From contig CM067299.1 in the NCBI GenBank assembly GCA_034231615.1, positions 16,164,834 to 16,228,833 of the forward strand: a stretch of DNA of 64,000 nucleotides, in the 5' to 3' direction. Numbering within the stretch: position 1 is the first letter of the stretch; every line of letters begins with the position of its first letter. Source of the DNA: Meghimatium bilineatum. Lineage: Eukaryota; Mollusca; Gastropoda; Stylommatophora; Philomycidae. Shown here piece after piece: positions 26,001-36,284 of this stretch. The notes beneath the pieces were generated by a model. That model was not told the origin of the DNA and searched no databases. It was given only the letters and a program-made list of their open reading frames with translations. The position numbers were made by a program, and so were the translations under genes.

Positions 26001-26437
26001 GATACCTTGTTGAATCCATTTTTCTCTAGGTCTAATATCTGTAGTCCATGTCAATATATTTCATATTCTGCCTATAATTGTCCGGTGTCATTTCATAATG
26101 AAACTAATGTATCACTCATTTCTATTTTGATAACAAACAGAAGTTCCCAAGAATTCTTCATCATCACATCTTGTAGTTACTCGTTGATAAATGAGTACAC
26201 AGAAGTGGGTGGTGGCCACCGCCGATAACTTGCTAAAGATTAATATTTTCCTCATACCATTGAACACACTTTTAGCCATTTCTTCTCTTCTTTTAACCTC
26301 TGTTTCACATCTATCATCATTTATTCTACATATGCTACAACAGTAACATGCAAATTGTGTTCAATCTTTGTAGGTTTAAATGCCCATACTGCCCAGTAGA
26401 GATGATGACAACAGATACAAGACAGATCTACTTTTGA
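10957..26437 (+). CDS. RMND5A: RMND5A-type subunit of the GID/CTLH E3 ubiquitin ligase, complete, 9 exons
   Basis: Exons: 10957-11092, 13412-13557, 14034-14171, 16828-16928, 18787-18953, 19891-20056, 21137-21239, 24486-24646 and 26374-26437. All introns are GT-AG and the phases agree; the sum is 1182 nt (393 aa plus TGA), close to the ~391 aa of vertebrate RMND5A. The protein has the family order: N-terminal helical part, LisH (about residues 113-140), CTLH/CRA helices (about 145-300) and a C-terminal degenerate RING with C336, C354-G-H356 and C376-P-Y-C379. Signature stretches are [20 protein letters not shown] and [11 protein letters not shown]. In known complexes RMND5A pairs with MAEA as the catalytic RING module and ubiquitinates cytosolic and nuclear substrates. 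The start codon begins [13 protein letters not shown], which matches the family N-terminus. An intact LINE ends 256 bp upstream. Identification is by recognition of the family, not by a search. Confidence 0.95.
12802..13072 (-). mobile_element. SINE-like family B element, full length, in RMND5A intron 1
   Basis: A perfect 12-bp TSD, GACTTAGATTTT (12790-12801 and 13073-13084), bounds 271 bp. On the minus strand it starts at GTGTTGCCAGGGCCCGAAAG and ends GAACGAACGCAGAAGA. I see no tRNA-type A and B boxes. Confidence 0.9.
13412..13557 (+). CDS. RMND5A: RMND5A exon 2 (to codon 94)
   Basis: The acceptor is a T-tract followed by CAG at 13409-13411 and the donor is GTGAGT at 13558. The split Lys codon joins exon 1 in frame. 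It ends with [11 protein letters not shown], the counterpart of the family's SVSRVGKAID segment. Confidence 0.93.
14034..14171 (+). CDS. RMND5A: RMND5A exon 3 (codons 95-140), LisH motif
   Basis: Phase 0 at both ends, with acceptor TTTTACAG and donor GTGAGA. Contains the LisH helix pair, [20 protein letters not shown]. Confidence 0.95.
15280..15365. repeat. Dispersed repeat, inverted partner of 62480-62545
   Basis: ATGGGTGGGCAGAATAACAA then AGAAACCTGTTGCAGGGGCC matches the reverse complement of the segment near 62485-62540. Nearby GTTCCAGCAGCCAT occurs at both 14805 and 62450. Family not recognised. Confidence 0.5.
16550..16765 (+). mobile_element. SINE-like family B element, decayed, RMND5A intron 3
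   Basis: GAAGCAAAGAATAG, AAAGTGACCCAGAAGTCATG, CAGATGTCACC, CATATCACAGCC, GTAAACTATGATATAACACA and the AATGAATCCAGAAGAAA end appear in family order. Confidence 0.75.
16828..16928 (+). CDS. RMND5A: RMND5A exon 4 (codons 141-174), start of CTLH
   Basis: Acceptor AATATAG, donor GTAAGTAG at 16929. Encodes [20 protein letters not shown], typical of the CTLH helix. Confidence 0.93.
18372..18446. repeat. Two-copy tandem duplication in RMND5A intron 4
   Basis: TTTTAATTAAATGCATTGAT followed by AATRTTACAT occurs twice in a row. Confidence 0.75.
18787..18953 (+). CDS. RMND5A: RMND5A exon 5 (codons 174-230), CTLH/CRA
   Basis: Acceptor TTGTAG, donor GTACAT at 18954. Encodes [17 protein letters not shown] and [16 protein letters not shown]. 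The first codon is completed from exon 4 (GA|A, Glu). Confidence 0.95.
19891..20056 (+). CDS. RMND5A: RMND5A exon 6 (codons 230-285), CRA
   Basis: Acceptor ATGATAG, donor GTATGT at 20057. Encodes [14 protein letters not shown] and [20 protein letters not shown], the most conserved block of the family. Confidence 0.96.
21137..21239 (+). CDS. RMND5A: RMND5A exon 7 (codons 285-319)
   Basis: Acceptor CTAAAAG (weak pyrimidine tract), donor GTAAGT at 21240. Encodes [18 protein letters not shown] and [10 protein letters not shown], matching the family's linker before the RING. The acceptor was chosen because it alone keeps phase with exon 6. Confidence 0.9.
21283..21345 (+). mobile_element. tRNA-derived SINE head, RMND5A intron 7
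   Basis: GCTTTAGCTCAGTGGTTAG resembles a tRNA 5' half with an A box, and AGTTCAATTTC is a decayed B box. Cloverleaf pairing is not kept, so not a working tRNA. Confidence 0.5.
21409..21512. repeat. Tandem duplication, 60-bp period, 2 copies
   Basis: TCATGGTTTAATGCTGACCA and the following 24 bp are identical at 21409-21452 and 21469-21512. Confidence 0.9.
21688..21890 (+). mobile_element. tRNA-derived SINE, decayed copy, RMND5A intron 7
   Basis: Contains TTTGGCATAGTGGTTAAGCTG (A-box region), CTTGTTTATAAAGTTGATAT and AATGAAATCAATCCTCTATGC, the same order as the better copy at 57452. Confidence 0.75.
22509..22782 (-). mobile_element. SINE-like family B element, full length, nested in an older B copy
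   Basis: An 11-bp TSD, AATGCTATGCT (22498-22508 and 22783-22793), bounds 274 bp. The flanks (GGGGTCAAACAATGCTATG and CTGAAGTTTAATG... to about 22895) read as an older, opposite-strand B element. Confidence 0.88.
22900..23215 (+). pseudogene. LINE C-terminal (CxxC-type) fragment, RMND5A intron 7
   Basis: Broken frames read [27 protein letters not shown], then a HILQDC-like stretch. Same block as the LINE pieces at 41305, 46335 and 46924. Confidence 0.6.
23801..24485. repeat. 49-bp satellite x14 ending exactly at the exon 8 splice acceptor of RMND5A
   Basis: The unit runs TATTGCAAAGTTTACCCTCA, ATATGTTGCAATATTTATCT, GATTTTAGC. 685 bp equals 14 x 49 minus one base: the last unit's TTTTAG is the splice acceptor and its final C is replaced by the first exon base. 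Units differ by only a few substitutions (GAGTTTAG in some, CTTTTGCAAAG in others). Confidence 0.97.
24486..24646 (+). CDS. RMND5A: RMND5A exon 8 (codons 320-373), first half of Gid-type RING
   Basis: Encodes [20 protein letters not shown] and [16 protein letters not shown]. The acceptor TTATCTGATTTTAG is the last unit of a 14-copy satellite (23801-24485). The donor is GTAATT at 24647. Confidence 0.95.
24735..24940. repeat. 63-bp tandem repeat, about 3 copies, RMND5A intron 8
   Basis: The unit contains AGAAGCTTAGTGACTCACTC, CCATTTTATAGAGAGCAAAG and TAGCTCATACTCCCATTTTAT. AGAAGC recurs at 24750, 24813 and 24876. Confidence 0.85.
25030..25195 (-). pseudogene. LINE reverse transcriptase C-terminal fragment, RMND5A intron 8
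   Basis: The minus strand reads [20 protein letters not shown] and [19 protein letters not shown]. Related minus-strand debris lies at 30245-30440 and 36285-36480. Confidence 0.65.
25375..25960 (-). pseudogene. Two LINE 3' fragments side by side, RMND5A intron 8
   Basis: 25522-25953 minus encodes [20 protein letters not shown] and a C-x2-C-like block of the RNase H-bearing LINE type. 25375-25500 is another LINE 3' end, [20 protein letters not shown] then an ATGATAATGATA tail, also seen at 60555-60640. Confidence 0.65.
26374..26437 (+). CDS. RMND5A: RMND5A exon 9 (last 20 codons and stop)
   Basis: Acceptor TTTGTAG. Encodes [20 protein letters not shown] and TGA. CPYC supplies the last RING cysteines, and the ending IYF matches the family's C-terminal IFF. 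Confidence 0.95.
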
Positions 26438-26667
26438 TTAACTACAACATCAGATTGGCTATGTAGTGCAGCTTGATTGTAATCATGAAGTTTTGATGTA
26501 ATCAGATATATTGTCATGAAGATTGTACAATAGTGATATTGAGGATTGTATAGCAAAACTGGTCAAGTTTGTTGTTTGTTTGTAAAAAATGATTGTATGA
26601 TAATATGAATGGCAGAAATGGAACCAGGTAATTTGTGAATAGTTTCATAATTTCATAATTATGAAGA

Positions 26668-26673
26668 AATAAA
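26668..26673 (+). terminator. Candidate polyadenylation signal of RMND5A
   Basis: An AATAAA 231 nt after the stop codon, the first good match in the 3' UTR. No transcript evidence is available. Confidence 0.5.
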
Positions 26674-26869
26674 AGATTTTTTTTAAATTCTGATTTACAG
26701 AATCAAAAAATAATTGAAGGCATGGACCACTGCTGTGATGTAGATTTAAATTATGGCATTAAATTAGTTAATTGTTTCGTGTCAATCTCTTGAAATAGGA
26801 ACCGGTACACAAAACAACTAAAACACAAACTTAATACAAAAAAATTGTTTCCTATCATTTCCATTCCAT

Positions 26870-27020
26870 CCATATGAGATGCTAGGACAAAAATACTGTT
26901 TCATAGAAACAACACTAGAATAAAATTTCTATGGACATCTGTATGAGCTACAAAAGACAATGAAGTGTATTAAAGAGACAGAATTACAGGTATAGACATT
27001 TTAAGCGAATGAAAGATAAA
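26870..27020 (+). mobile_element. LINE 3'-end fragment
   Basis: GAGATGCTAGGACAAAAATA, then GAGCTACAAAAGACAATGAA and ATAGACATTTTAAGCGAATG. Similar sequence lies at 36725-36885, and to the 3' ends of LINE copies at 41305 and 46924. Confidence 0.55.
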
Positions 27021-27344
27021 AAACAACCCACCCCAGATGGGTTTTTAATATCTTCTGATATTCACTGTTGCCATATACAACGCTCCTGTTAATTGTTTTA
27101 TGTGTGCGTGAAACAGAAAGTAGTTTACAGTCAGCAAGTGTATAAGGCCGTAAACATAAATCTTTCTTTTGGGTAGATTATTTGTGGGTGAAACACATTC
27201 TGTGATGATTACAGACCTCCAAATACAAACTTTACTGATGAATTCTGGGCATTTTAAATAGAGAACATGAGACTAATATGTACATAAGAAGTATAATAAA
27301 GATGTACATATCCACTAAAACTGTTACTTTCAATAGTAATGTGA

Positions 27345-27525
27345 TGAAAACTTGCATGGCTTGGACATGCATGCCAGCATGATTCCTTATCAAAAACTGT
27401 ACTACAGGGAGCAGAGAAAAACAAAGAAAATCATATCCAACATAAAGGACTGAACAGGTCAGTATTTTTCCTCAATCATCTGCATTGCTAAAGATAGAAA
27501 TCGGTGGAGGACTGCCTGTTTATGC
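27345..27525 (+). pseudogene. LINE reverse transcriptase C-terminal fragment
   Basis: Reads WLGHACQHDSLSKTVLQGAE then an IAKDRNRWRTAC-like end, typical of the HVxRHDSLxKTVLQG block. Confidence 0.6.
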
Positions 27526-27617
27526 ATGCAATGTGGTACCACTACCATCCTTACAGGTTTTGGGCTTATGGATGCAATGTGGTACCACTACCATCCTTAC
27601 AGGCTTTGGGCTTATAG
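27526..27617. repeat. Two-copy 45-bp tandem duplication
   Basis: ATGCAATGTGGTACCACTAC then CATCCTTACAGGYTTTGGGC is repeated once with one change. Confidence 0.85.
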
Positions 27618-27619
27618 AT

Positions 27620-29190
27620 GGATTCAGAGTTTTACCATTGCTCAATTTTATTTTCTAGATAATAAAATTTATGCTCTGAGTTTTAAATTTGGTCTGTGTT
27701 ATTTTCTGACAGACACTCATCTTGTAATGAATGTTGGTACGATAACTATCTGCAAACAAAGAGAAACCACGACTGACACCACTAGTCTGAAAAGAATTAA
27801 ACTTTGATGTATCCCTTTCTTTCTCAAAGTTGTAATTTATGTTAATTAAAAATTGGCCTTATTTTGTTAACAATAGCATGAATGTCATATTTATTTTCAT
27901 GTTATGAGAAAATAAAATTCACTAGTTGCAGACTGAAGAACGATAAAATTCATTTTCATTAAGTGAAGTCCCATTTTGTAGCATTCGTTTGTATTCGGGG
28001 GATACAGTGTTAGACATATATTTTTCTGTGAAGTCATGTGATCCATCATTATACTGATTTCATTAGTGCCAGTACAATAATGTTATGATTTATTGTCATG
28101 TTATTCTGGTAGTGTGGATTTTGTTGCATTTGATGAAATTAGAGAGTGCATATTCTTTTAGAGATTTCAAAAATACTGAAATTTGATTAATATATGTTTC
28201 TCTAGAGATGATAATGATGAATAGGTAGCTCTTGACAGCCTATATAACCTTTCTGACAAGGGGGGGGAGGGGAGGTATTTCTTTCATACTCAAGAGACAT
28301 CAGCTTTCGGCTTTAGTGCAATGCCTATTGAAGGAGCCTTCTACTCAGAGGGGGTCTATAATTATATAAATGACATGCTACAAAGCTCCCATAAGAAAGC
28401 CTCAATATAACGGCATGTCATCTATTAAGATTTTCTGCTGCATGGGTGGTTTGTCTAGCCATTGGTGAAATCCACAGACTTGTTATGTGAATAATCCACA
28501 GATTGCAGATTGTATCAAGATTATGTACAGGCCCAACATTTTCTACAAAGTTCTCAACTTGTACTGGAAAAACTACATATGTTACTCCAGTCAACAAATA
28601 ATGCCACAATTAGGTCTAGTATCACAATTAATATCTGTCATAAATGAACACTTTTTCACAAATTCAGCTAATTTTAAAATTTTGTAATAAATAAGTCGGA
28701 TGTGACATTCTCATGATGAAAAACGAAACAAGAAACCTATCCTCTGAACTATGCAATGGTCATAATTTTAAATTAACTCTGGGTAGACTCAAAATGTAAT
28801 ATGGATCTTAGCGGAACTTTAAAAAAATGACTAGTGTTCTGCCAATGAAGGTGATGTGTGATGATTGTAGTGATCAAATGGTAACATAGCCCTTGTCTGA
28901 TTTTCTCTCAAGTTATTTTAATGATGGATGCTGATTTTAATTTATGGGTCCTAAAGTATGCTTCATGGGGATCACTGGAAAGCATGCAGGAAGCAGTGAA
29001 ACTAGCTAGGAAATATTTAAGTAGTCATGAACAGTGTTGATTCACAAACTATCCTTCAAATTATTCATCGTTCATAATAAATTGTTTAGTTAAAACTCCA
29101 GTGCATACTTTTGAACATTTCTTTATCTGGTTGTCATTAGATAATGTAAACCGGTGGGGGATTTCAGTGTTCACAGAAATCTGCTCCAGA
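27620..29190. other. Intergenic, no gene recognised
   Basis: 28690-28830 resembles 17640-17790 (both have GGTAGACTCAAAATRTAATA-type sequence followed by TGGATC), so an old dispersed repeat. No coding signal beyond short chance frames. Confidence 0.4.
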
Positions 29191-29369
29191 TATTATGCAA
29201 GAACTCAAGAAAATTAGAACTTACACCAATTTTGAAACACACATCAATCCCGATGGAAACCAAAAGGCTAATCATAAATTAAATATTCATCCCAACATGT
29301 TTTCAATGTCAAATTTGGACACTAACAAAAGAACAAGAGAGAAATTTTACTATATGGGAAATTAGATGT

Positions 29370-29744
29370 CTATGAAAAGCAGCAAACAGAATAAGAAGAG
29401 ATCGTGTGAGAAATGAGGAGATTACAAGAACTGTTAAAATAAGATCTGTGGTCAAGTATATTGAAAAACAAAGATAGAAATAGTTCAACCATCTAATGAG
29501 AGTGAACCCTTATTGGTCAGCAGCAAGAGCATACAATATTAAAATGGAAACATCAAGATACAGAGGAAGACCAAGAAAAAGGTGGATTGAAGGAATTACC
29601 AACATTCTAACACGGCACAGTATTACTGCATATCAAGGGACCAAACGTGCAATAACCCGAAAACAATCATCATTCAATCATGCGATGCCTCACAGCATAA
29701 GCAGAGAAAAGACAATAGATAGATTAAATAATATAAAATTATAG
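29370..29744 (+). pseudogene. LINE reverse transcriptase C-terminal fragment
   Basis: The frame at 29496-29744 includes YRGRPRKRWIEGITNILTRH; the upstream broken frame reads RNEEITRTVKIRSVVKYIEK. Confidence 0.65.
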
Positions 29745-30244
29745 AAATCTGTACCATTCATGAAGATCAATTAAAAGAGTTCACTTTCAAGATCATAGTT
29801 CATGTGTAGCATATATCATTTGCAAACTCAGAAAATTAAATGGATACATAATTAATGTCCATATTTTTTCACAAAATCCACTTTTTCTCTCTGAAAAATT
29901 ATATAAAGATTGCACTTATGTTAAGAAGTAGGTAGTAAGAATGTATTAAATTTGTCATCCTCTTGTCAGAGCAGTTAGTGAGTTCCTCTTGCAATCCAAA
30001 TTAACTGGAGGGTCAATGATAGAGGTCACCCATTCAAGTAGCATTGTTCATGTTACTAAACACATAAATGGGAGTATGAAAATTTCAACAGTTGAAAGCA
30101 GTGTCCTATGCAGGATATACCTCAAAAGGTGTGTTACTACTTTTGCACTGCATCAGAATTTTAAATATTTGTAAATTTTTGTTCCTTGCTGATTTGAGTA
30201 GTGCACAGAATTCTTTTGTCAAAATAGAGCATAGATTGTGAATA

Positions 30245-30440
30245 CAAACCATCATCATCATGTGACACATTTTTTCCAGACCATGGTTTTCATTTGGGAT
30301 TCTCTGAACACTCCGCAATTCTGGGCAAGTTGACCTGCAGCTAAAGACATGTTTAAGCAATTTGTTATATCACCTCACCATCATCGTCTTGGGTGGCCTC
30401 TTCCCCTGTTGCCATTAACTCTGCCTTCATCTATAACTCT
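30245..30440 (-). pseudogene. LINE 3' fragment
   Basis: Related to 25030-25195 and 36285-36480 (GTGACACATTTTTTCCAGAC, TTCTGGGCAAGTTGACCTG). Too decayed for a clear frame. Confidence 0.45.
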
Positions 30441-30784
30441 TTCCATGCTGTTATGTCTCTTTATATGACCCAAAAACAACACACAATATCTATGCTATAT
30501 ATGTTTTCACACAGAATATAATACCTGCAGATCTTATATAAGCATTCAGTGTGATCAAAAGTACTCATGATAAATTCATATAGTTCTGTTAGATAATTTT
30601 GTGGTAGGATAAAACAGTAGTTAAATCTATTTGTCTCCATCATAGCTGATCTGGAAGCAACAAATCCTGAACAGCAACTTGCATCATCCAGTGACCTCTA
30701 ATGTTCCCCCTAAGCTGTACAGGCGCACTGCCTTTAGATTAGTAGAAAGTGCCATGCACAAAATCTAGCACCGTAAACCTCAAT

Positions 30785-30940
30785 TTCATCAATGATGGAT
30801 GTGTTGGTCCATTGGCACAAATAAAATGGAGACACAATGCATTTCCATTCTCTGGACTACATCCTGCTGGAAATCTAGTAGGACCATGGTCCTACTACAA
30901 GATGGATCCAGAGGGAGTTTGAGAATTAACGCTGAAGGAG
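30785..30940 (+). mobile_element. SINE-like family A element
   Basis: Near-perfect 10-bp TSD AAACCT(C/A)AAT (30775-30784, 30941-30950). Ends GAATTAACGCTGAAGGAG. Confidence 0.8.
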
Positions 30941-30950
30941 AAACCTAAAT

Positions 30951-32037
30951 GTCTTCAAGTACTTTTGTGCTTTTATTAGAAAGGCTATAGGCTATCATGA
31001 GCTACTTGCTAAATGATTATTTCATTATCATAGGATGATCTTCTGTTATGTTGATAAGTAGTCAATTTGTAGTATACTGTGTATTAAGCAATATGTGAAC
31101 AGACAGTGGTTTAAAATACAAACGAATGCACAGAAAGATAATACACAAACTAAATGAGTTGATGGATGATTACATAAAACAGCCAGAATTGAAATGGTGG
31201 TTGAGTTTTTAATGTCATGTAGATGTAATGTTGATCAAAATAAATGAATGATTATACCGCTTCCTTATTATTTGTGTCTTGTACACGACTGCCATATTCT
31301 GAACAGATTCTATGAGAGTTTGTTAATCTAACTAAAGCTCATCAAACAATATATTTTTTAATAGCTCCTGGATAATATTATTTGTGTACAAAGAAGTCAG
31401 GTTTATGTTTTCAGTTTCACGGTGATTTCATTGCTATCTACTGTATATATTTTGTAATTTTTCTTTGTTTTTCCCCCTCATTTATCTTATCCAATCCATA
31501 TTTCATTCAATATGTACATAAATCAGTTAAAGGATTTTTGCTGTATTTTTGTATATGTGTTAAATAGCGTGATCTAATTATATACATATTAATAATTATT
31601 GTCATTGTTCTCCAAGTTCAAAGGAGATGATTTCATGAAAGACAATTTATTTGTGGTGTCACAGATTAAGATATATGCAGTACACTAAAATTATACTCTT
31701 CATTAAAATCCATTTCACTGGTTCCATTCATTTTGAATTCAATGATTATTCAATCTTAAACAGGGCTTATTTCGATTGTGTGAATCAGTGCTTTCCAACC
31801 TTATTTAAATAGGACCTGTAAATGGTTGAGAAACACTGTTATGAATTTTCCTTTTATCATATTATTTCAGCTTTTCCCAGCTGGGGGAAGATAAATTTGA
31901 TTAACTCAGTGGTTCTTAAATTTGTCATACCTGTGGACCCTCTGGCAATATATTTGTCTTCTGCCGACTCCCTATCCAGCAAAGATGCATAAACTCTACA
32001 GTACTTTTAAATATATACATAAAACACATGAGAGACC
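30951..32037. other. Intergenic, no gene recognised
   Basis: AT-rich. Short open frames without family resemblance. Confidence 0.4.
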
Positions 32038-32048
32038 ATCTTGGATAT

Positions 32049-32204
32049 CTTCTTCATCGTTCATTCTCAAACTCCCGCTGGATCTCCCTAGCAGTAGGAC
32101 TATCGTCCTACTAGATTTCCAGCAGGATGGAAACCAGAGAATGGAAATGTTTTGTGTCGCTGTTTTATTTGCACCAATGGCCTGACACATCCATCTTCAG
32201 CGGA
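32049..32204 (-). mobile_element. SINE-like family A element
   Basis: TSD ATCTT(G/A)GATAT (32038-32048, 32205-32215), one mismatch. Confidence 0.85.
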
Positions 32205-32424
32205 ATCTTAGATATAACGTCTCTATCAATCAAAGGTTGCCCAATTTGCGCTTTGCTAATGATATTGATATAACTTTAAAAAATTTTTTTAACAACTTTT
32301 ATATAAATATTGACCCAACTTATAGATGGTCAGAATAAGGACTACAAATTATTAGCAAAGTTGGAACAAGTGACCAAAAAAATCACGGGCAGACAACATA
32401 AGGACTGGATCGCCTAAGTGTTGC

Positions 32425-32685
32425 CTAGAGCAGGAGCAAAGAATAGCAATCCATTTACCTTCCCTGCATGCCGTAGATAACTAAGGAGGTTATGGGGTGG
32501 AGTTGACTCTCCCATCCCATATAGGGTCAAAGTGACTCAAAGACATGATGAAGTCAGATGTGTCAGGCAAAAAGGAATAGATATTACAGTAATGCTGTAA
32601 ACCATGACACAACACATTCCATTCTTCAGATTACATCCTTCTAATGTGCAGGAGTTTGAGAACGAACCCAGAGGAGTTTGAGGAA
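32425..32685 (+). mobile_element. SINE-like family B element, moderately decayed
   Basis: GGAGCAAAGAATAGCAA, AAGGAGGTTATGGGGTGGAG, GTCAGATGTGTCAGGC, GTAAACCATGACACAACACA and GAGTTTGAGAACGAACCCAG in family order, almost full length. Confidence 0.85.
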
Positions 32686-33174
32686 GGACTGAATTGGTCA
32701 AGAATTTTCTTCATCAACAGTTTTGAAGATAGAAGTCGCTGTAGTAGTCTGTATGTTGACACATTTGGTGTTGTCACCCCTACAACTCTGATGTTTTATA
32801 GAGGGATATAATTAGCTTTTTATTCCACTAACCCCTAAAATATTTCATAATGAAGATGATAGAACCCCAAGAGAGTACAAGTTTGTTCTTCTTGTTTTAC
32901 TATGCCAGGTGGTAGAGATTGACTTTCAGTTACAGATTAGTGTTTCTATACCATTTTGCTATGGGAAGTATTCTGTACCTTTTACAAGTCACAGATAACT
33001 GTTTGGTTTATTGTTGTAGTATATGCAAGGTAGACATACGTTCTATTACTCTGACTTTCTTTTAATCTGCATGATGCAGATTAAAGGGTTGATTCCTCCC
33101 AGCAGTTCAGGCATGTGTCTTCAATGGAGTTCATGACGGTGAAGACCATGTGATGGTCAATCCAACTTCTTTAG

Positions 33175-33326
33175 TCTTCTATCATTCTCAGACTCCCGCT
33201 GGATCTTTCTTGTAGCAGGACAATGGTTCTACTAGATTTCCAGCAGGATTTAGTCCAAACAAAGGGGAATACAGTGTGTCACCATTTTATATGCGCCAGT
33301 GGCCCGACACATCTGACTTTGGCGGA
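33175..33326 (-). mobile_element. SINE-like family A element
   Basis: TSD AACTT(C/T)TTTAG (33164-33174, 33327-33337), one mismatch. Confidence 0.82.
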
Positions 33327-33987
33327 AACTTTTTTAGCCAACCCTTTTGCCTGCATGACAAATATCAGTATTATTGTTCTCTACTTCTATTTCAGATTTC
33401 AGGTCCTGAAAACATAGTCAAAAATATTCCATGTGTTAAAGTGTCCAGGAATTAACTACCTATGTAGATGACATTTATTTAATTGTGCAAACTCAATTAC
33501 TTGTGCAGTATTTGTCATTGTTTTAGTCTTTTGTATTATTTTACGTCAGTTTATCTTTTGTATTGTTAATGTTAACACTTATATAATTTAAAATTTCATA
33601 GACTTCCTGAGAGGCATCAAGTACCCCAGGTTAAGAATCACTGTTTTTAAACCACTTGATAGTGAAGATAATTTTCTGGTAATTTTTGTTCTTGCTGTGA
33701 CCTGCTGAGATAATTTAATGCTTTTATTTTAATATTGTTAGGCTGCCCTGTTACATCAAGTGGCTAATTTAGTTTAGATTTCATTCAAAAACAGTATTCA
33801 TAAGATAAAGAAATCTAGCAATTACAATCAGTAATTTATGGGACTGCTGTAAAACTGTTGACTAATAAGTATTAATGGAAAACAAAAAGTAATAAATTTT
33901 GCTGTTGATAAAACAATCTGTAATTTTTAAAAATAGTTAACAATTTGCAAAATGTTGACTCAGTCAGTTTTTCTATGTTGTTGTTTC

Positions 33988-34134
33988 TTCTCTTTCAGCA
34001 TTCATTCTCAAACTCCTGCTGGATCTCTACCATGGTCATACTAAGTTTCCAGCAGGATTTAGTTCATAAAATGGAAATTTGGTGTGTTGCCATTTTATTT
34101 TCATCAATGACCTGACACATCCGTCATTGGTGGA
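33988..34134 (-). mobile_element. SINE-like family A element with a short internal deletion
   Basis: TSD TGTTGTTTC (33979-33987, 34135-34143). Part of the central hairpin region is missing. Confidence 0.8.
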
Positions 34135-34871
34135 TGTTGTTTCAACTCCCAGAAATTGCTGAAATTACAATAGATTAGTTTTTACTTCCTGTGTGTCACA
34201 TGGTGGATCTCTCGAGTTTGATTTCATACCCAGAAAACCAACTCTGTGCAATATTTTGAGAGAGAGAACTCCTACTTGGAGAAGTTAAAAATGTAATTGC
34301 AAAGATGAAGTGGTATAGAGCTTCCACTAAAGGAAAGTTTCACTAAATATAGTCATATCATCTACTAGGAGCTTGCAGTTTGCATTGTGGTTGTTCTGGT
34401 CAGTCACTGGTGAGATAATTACACATGGGAAACAAATAATATAGAGATATACATATATGATGCATGTAACAATTAACAAAAGTTATAGAGTTGTACATGT
34501 GAAACTCCTATCCTTGAGACAAAAGTCACATCAACAATATTTCCACTCAGAAATGTTTTTATTCACTAGAGTGTAATCAGATATCTCTGGTTGTGATTTA
34601 ATAAGAACAACTACAGTGTGCTACTAATTGGCAACAAAGTTATATACAATATGTATTGGTATACTAACATTAATTCTTCCTGGATCAATATAAGCATCAT
34701 CAGGATTGGCAGGCATCAACTTCAACCTGATCTTGTGAGGGAAATTTGTTATAAAAGAATGCGCTATAGAGGGATTCTACTTTATATAGGAGTAAGCAGC
34801 TTTGACATGCCGTGCCTATGTAGAATTCTTGGAGTTATATGGGACAGACAACAAAGTCAGTAACACTGATG

Positions 34872-35180
34872 TATTGGAAAGAATATGCAATACTTCAGTC
34901 TTTTCTATGCTCTGTCTGTGCAGACTCAGATGACTAGGATACATTAGGAGGGTGGAAGATGACAGAATACTAAACAATCTTCTTCAGCATTCATTCTCAA
35001 ACTCCAGCTGGATCTCTCTTGTAGCAGGACCATGGTCATATTAGATTTCCAGCAGGATGTGGTCCAGAGAATGGAAATGCGTTGTGTCGCCGTTTTATTT
35101 GCGCAAATGGCCCGGCACATCTGTCTTCGACGGAACTAAACAATCTACTTTATGGAGACTACAGTCTAGAAATCTGCATT
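34872..35180 (+). pseudogene. LINE fragment split by a family A element
   Basis: LERICNTSVFSMLCLCRLR then LGYIRRVEDDRILN is interrupted at 34981 and resumes after 35146 with LLYGDY. Confidence 0.6.
34981..35134 (-). mobile_element. SINE-like family A element inserted in a LINE fragment
   Basis: A perfect 12-bp TSD ACTAAACAATCT (34969-34980, 35135-35146) fixes both ends: the element is 154 bp. Because the host is a recognisable LINE reading frame, this copy defines the family's true borders. Confidence 0.93.
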
Positions 35181-35239
35181 GATACAGAAAAAATCATAGG
35201 AAAAGGATGGCATGGATTGTATTGTATGTAGAGAGAAAA

Positions 35240-35435
35240 GATCTATTGTCTTTCCCCAGGAGGTTTGTGATCCACTCTTGCCATTAAGCGTAGGGGTGAT
35301 TGAAGCTCGAGCTTGCGTTCTATCGCCAGATGTGTAACCTCGGCTGTGCTATGACCGTGTCTATACAGGATGTCACTGAAGTTTTCTATCCATCTTTTCC
35401 GTGGTCTTCTTCTGGCTTTGTACCCTGATCTCATT
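35240..35435 (-). pseudogene. LINE reverse transcriptase C-terminal fragment
   Basis: Minus-strand frame has GYKARRRPRKRWIENFSDIL. A second, weaker block (GYKARHRPCKNSFKN) lies at 35600-35784. Confidence 0.65.
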
Positions 35436-35833
35436 TGGTTATATGCTTGTAAAGATCAGGAATGATATCAAGATGAAGGAGAATATGATAGTAGTTAGTT
35501 CAAGGGCTGCACATCTAAAACAGCACACAATGGTACAAGTGGGCCTGTACATATTGTGGACTGTTTGTGGCTCAGATTGGTCATGTGGGTCATGGATTAT
35601 ATTTCTTGTAGTACAACAATAATACTCTGTCTATACGATATGGTCCTTGTTTGCCTTGCAGCATCAGGGGTAGAAGAGTTCTCTGGAGATCACCTTCTTG
35701 CATGCTATTTTTAAAGCTGTTTTTACATGGCCTGTGTCTGGCTTTATAGCCGTGATGTCTATGTGTCTTGACCATCTGTTTCATGCTGTCAGTTGGTAGT
35801 CTGGAAGTGTATGAAAACCACTTGATGTGTTTC

Positions 35834-35991
35834 TTCTTCTTCTGCGTTCATTCTCAAACTCCCGCTGGATTTCTCTTGTAACAGGACAATGCTCCTACAA
35901 GATTTCCAGTTGAATATAGTCCAGAGAATGGAAATGCGTTGTGTTGCCGTTTTATTTGCGCCAATGGCCCAACACATCCGTCTTCGGCAGA
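35834..35991 (-). mobile_element. SINE-like family A element
   Basis: Perfect 11-bp TSD TGATGTGTTTC (35823-35833, 35992-36002). Has a TTCTTCTTC run at its left, i.e. a (GAA)n 3' tail. Confidence 0.9.
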
Positions 35992-36284
35992 TGATGTGTT
36001 TCAAAACTGGTATTGTCTATAGTATAGTATGGAACCATGACTACTAATACAATATATACACATTTCAACGTTGCTAATTATTTTCAGTACCTTTTTATTT
36101 GGTTGTCTATGAAATGAGGTAGCCTTCCTGAACCCTCCATAGACATCTTTTATGATATGTATTGAGGGTCATAATGTTACAATTATTTGTTTCTGGTAAA
36201 AATCAAGAACATACATTCAAAAGCAGCTTATCAAAGGTTTGCTGAAAATGCAGATGGGGCACACATTCTCTTATAGTGTTATTA

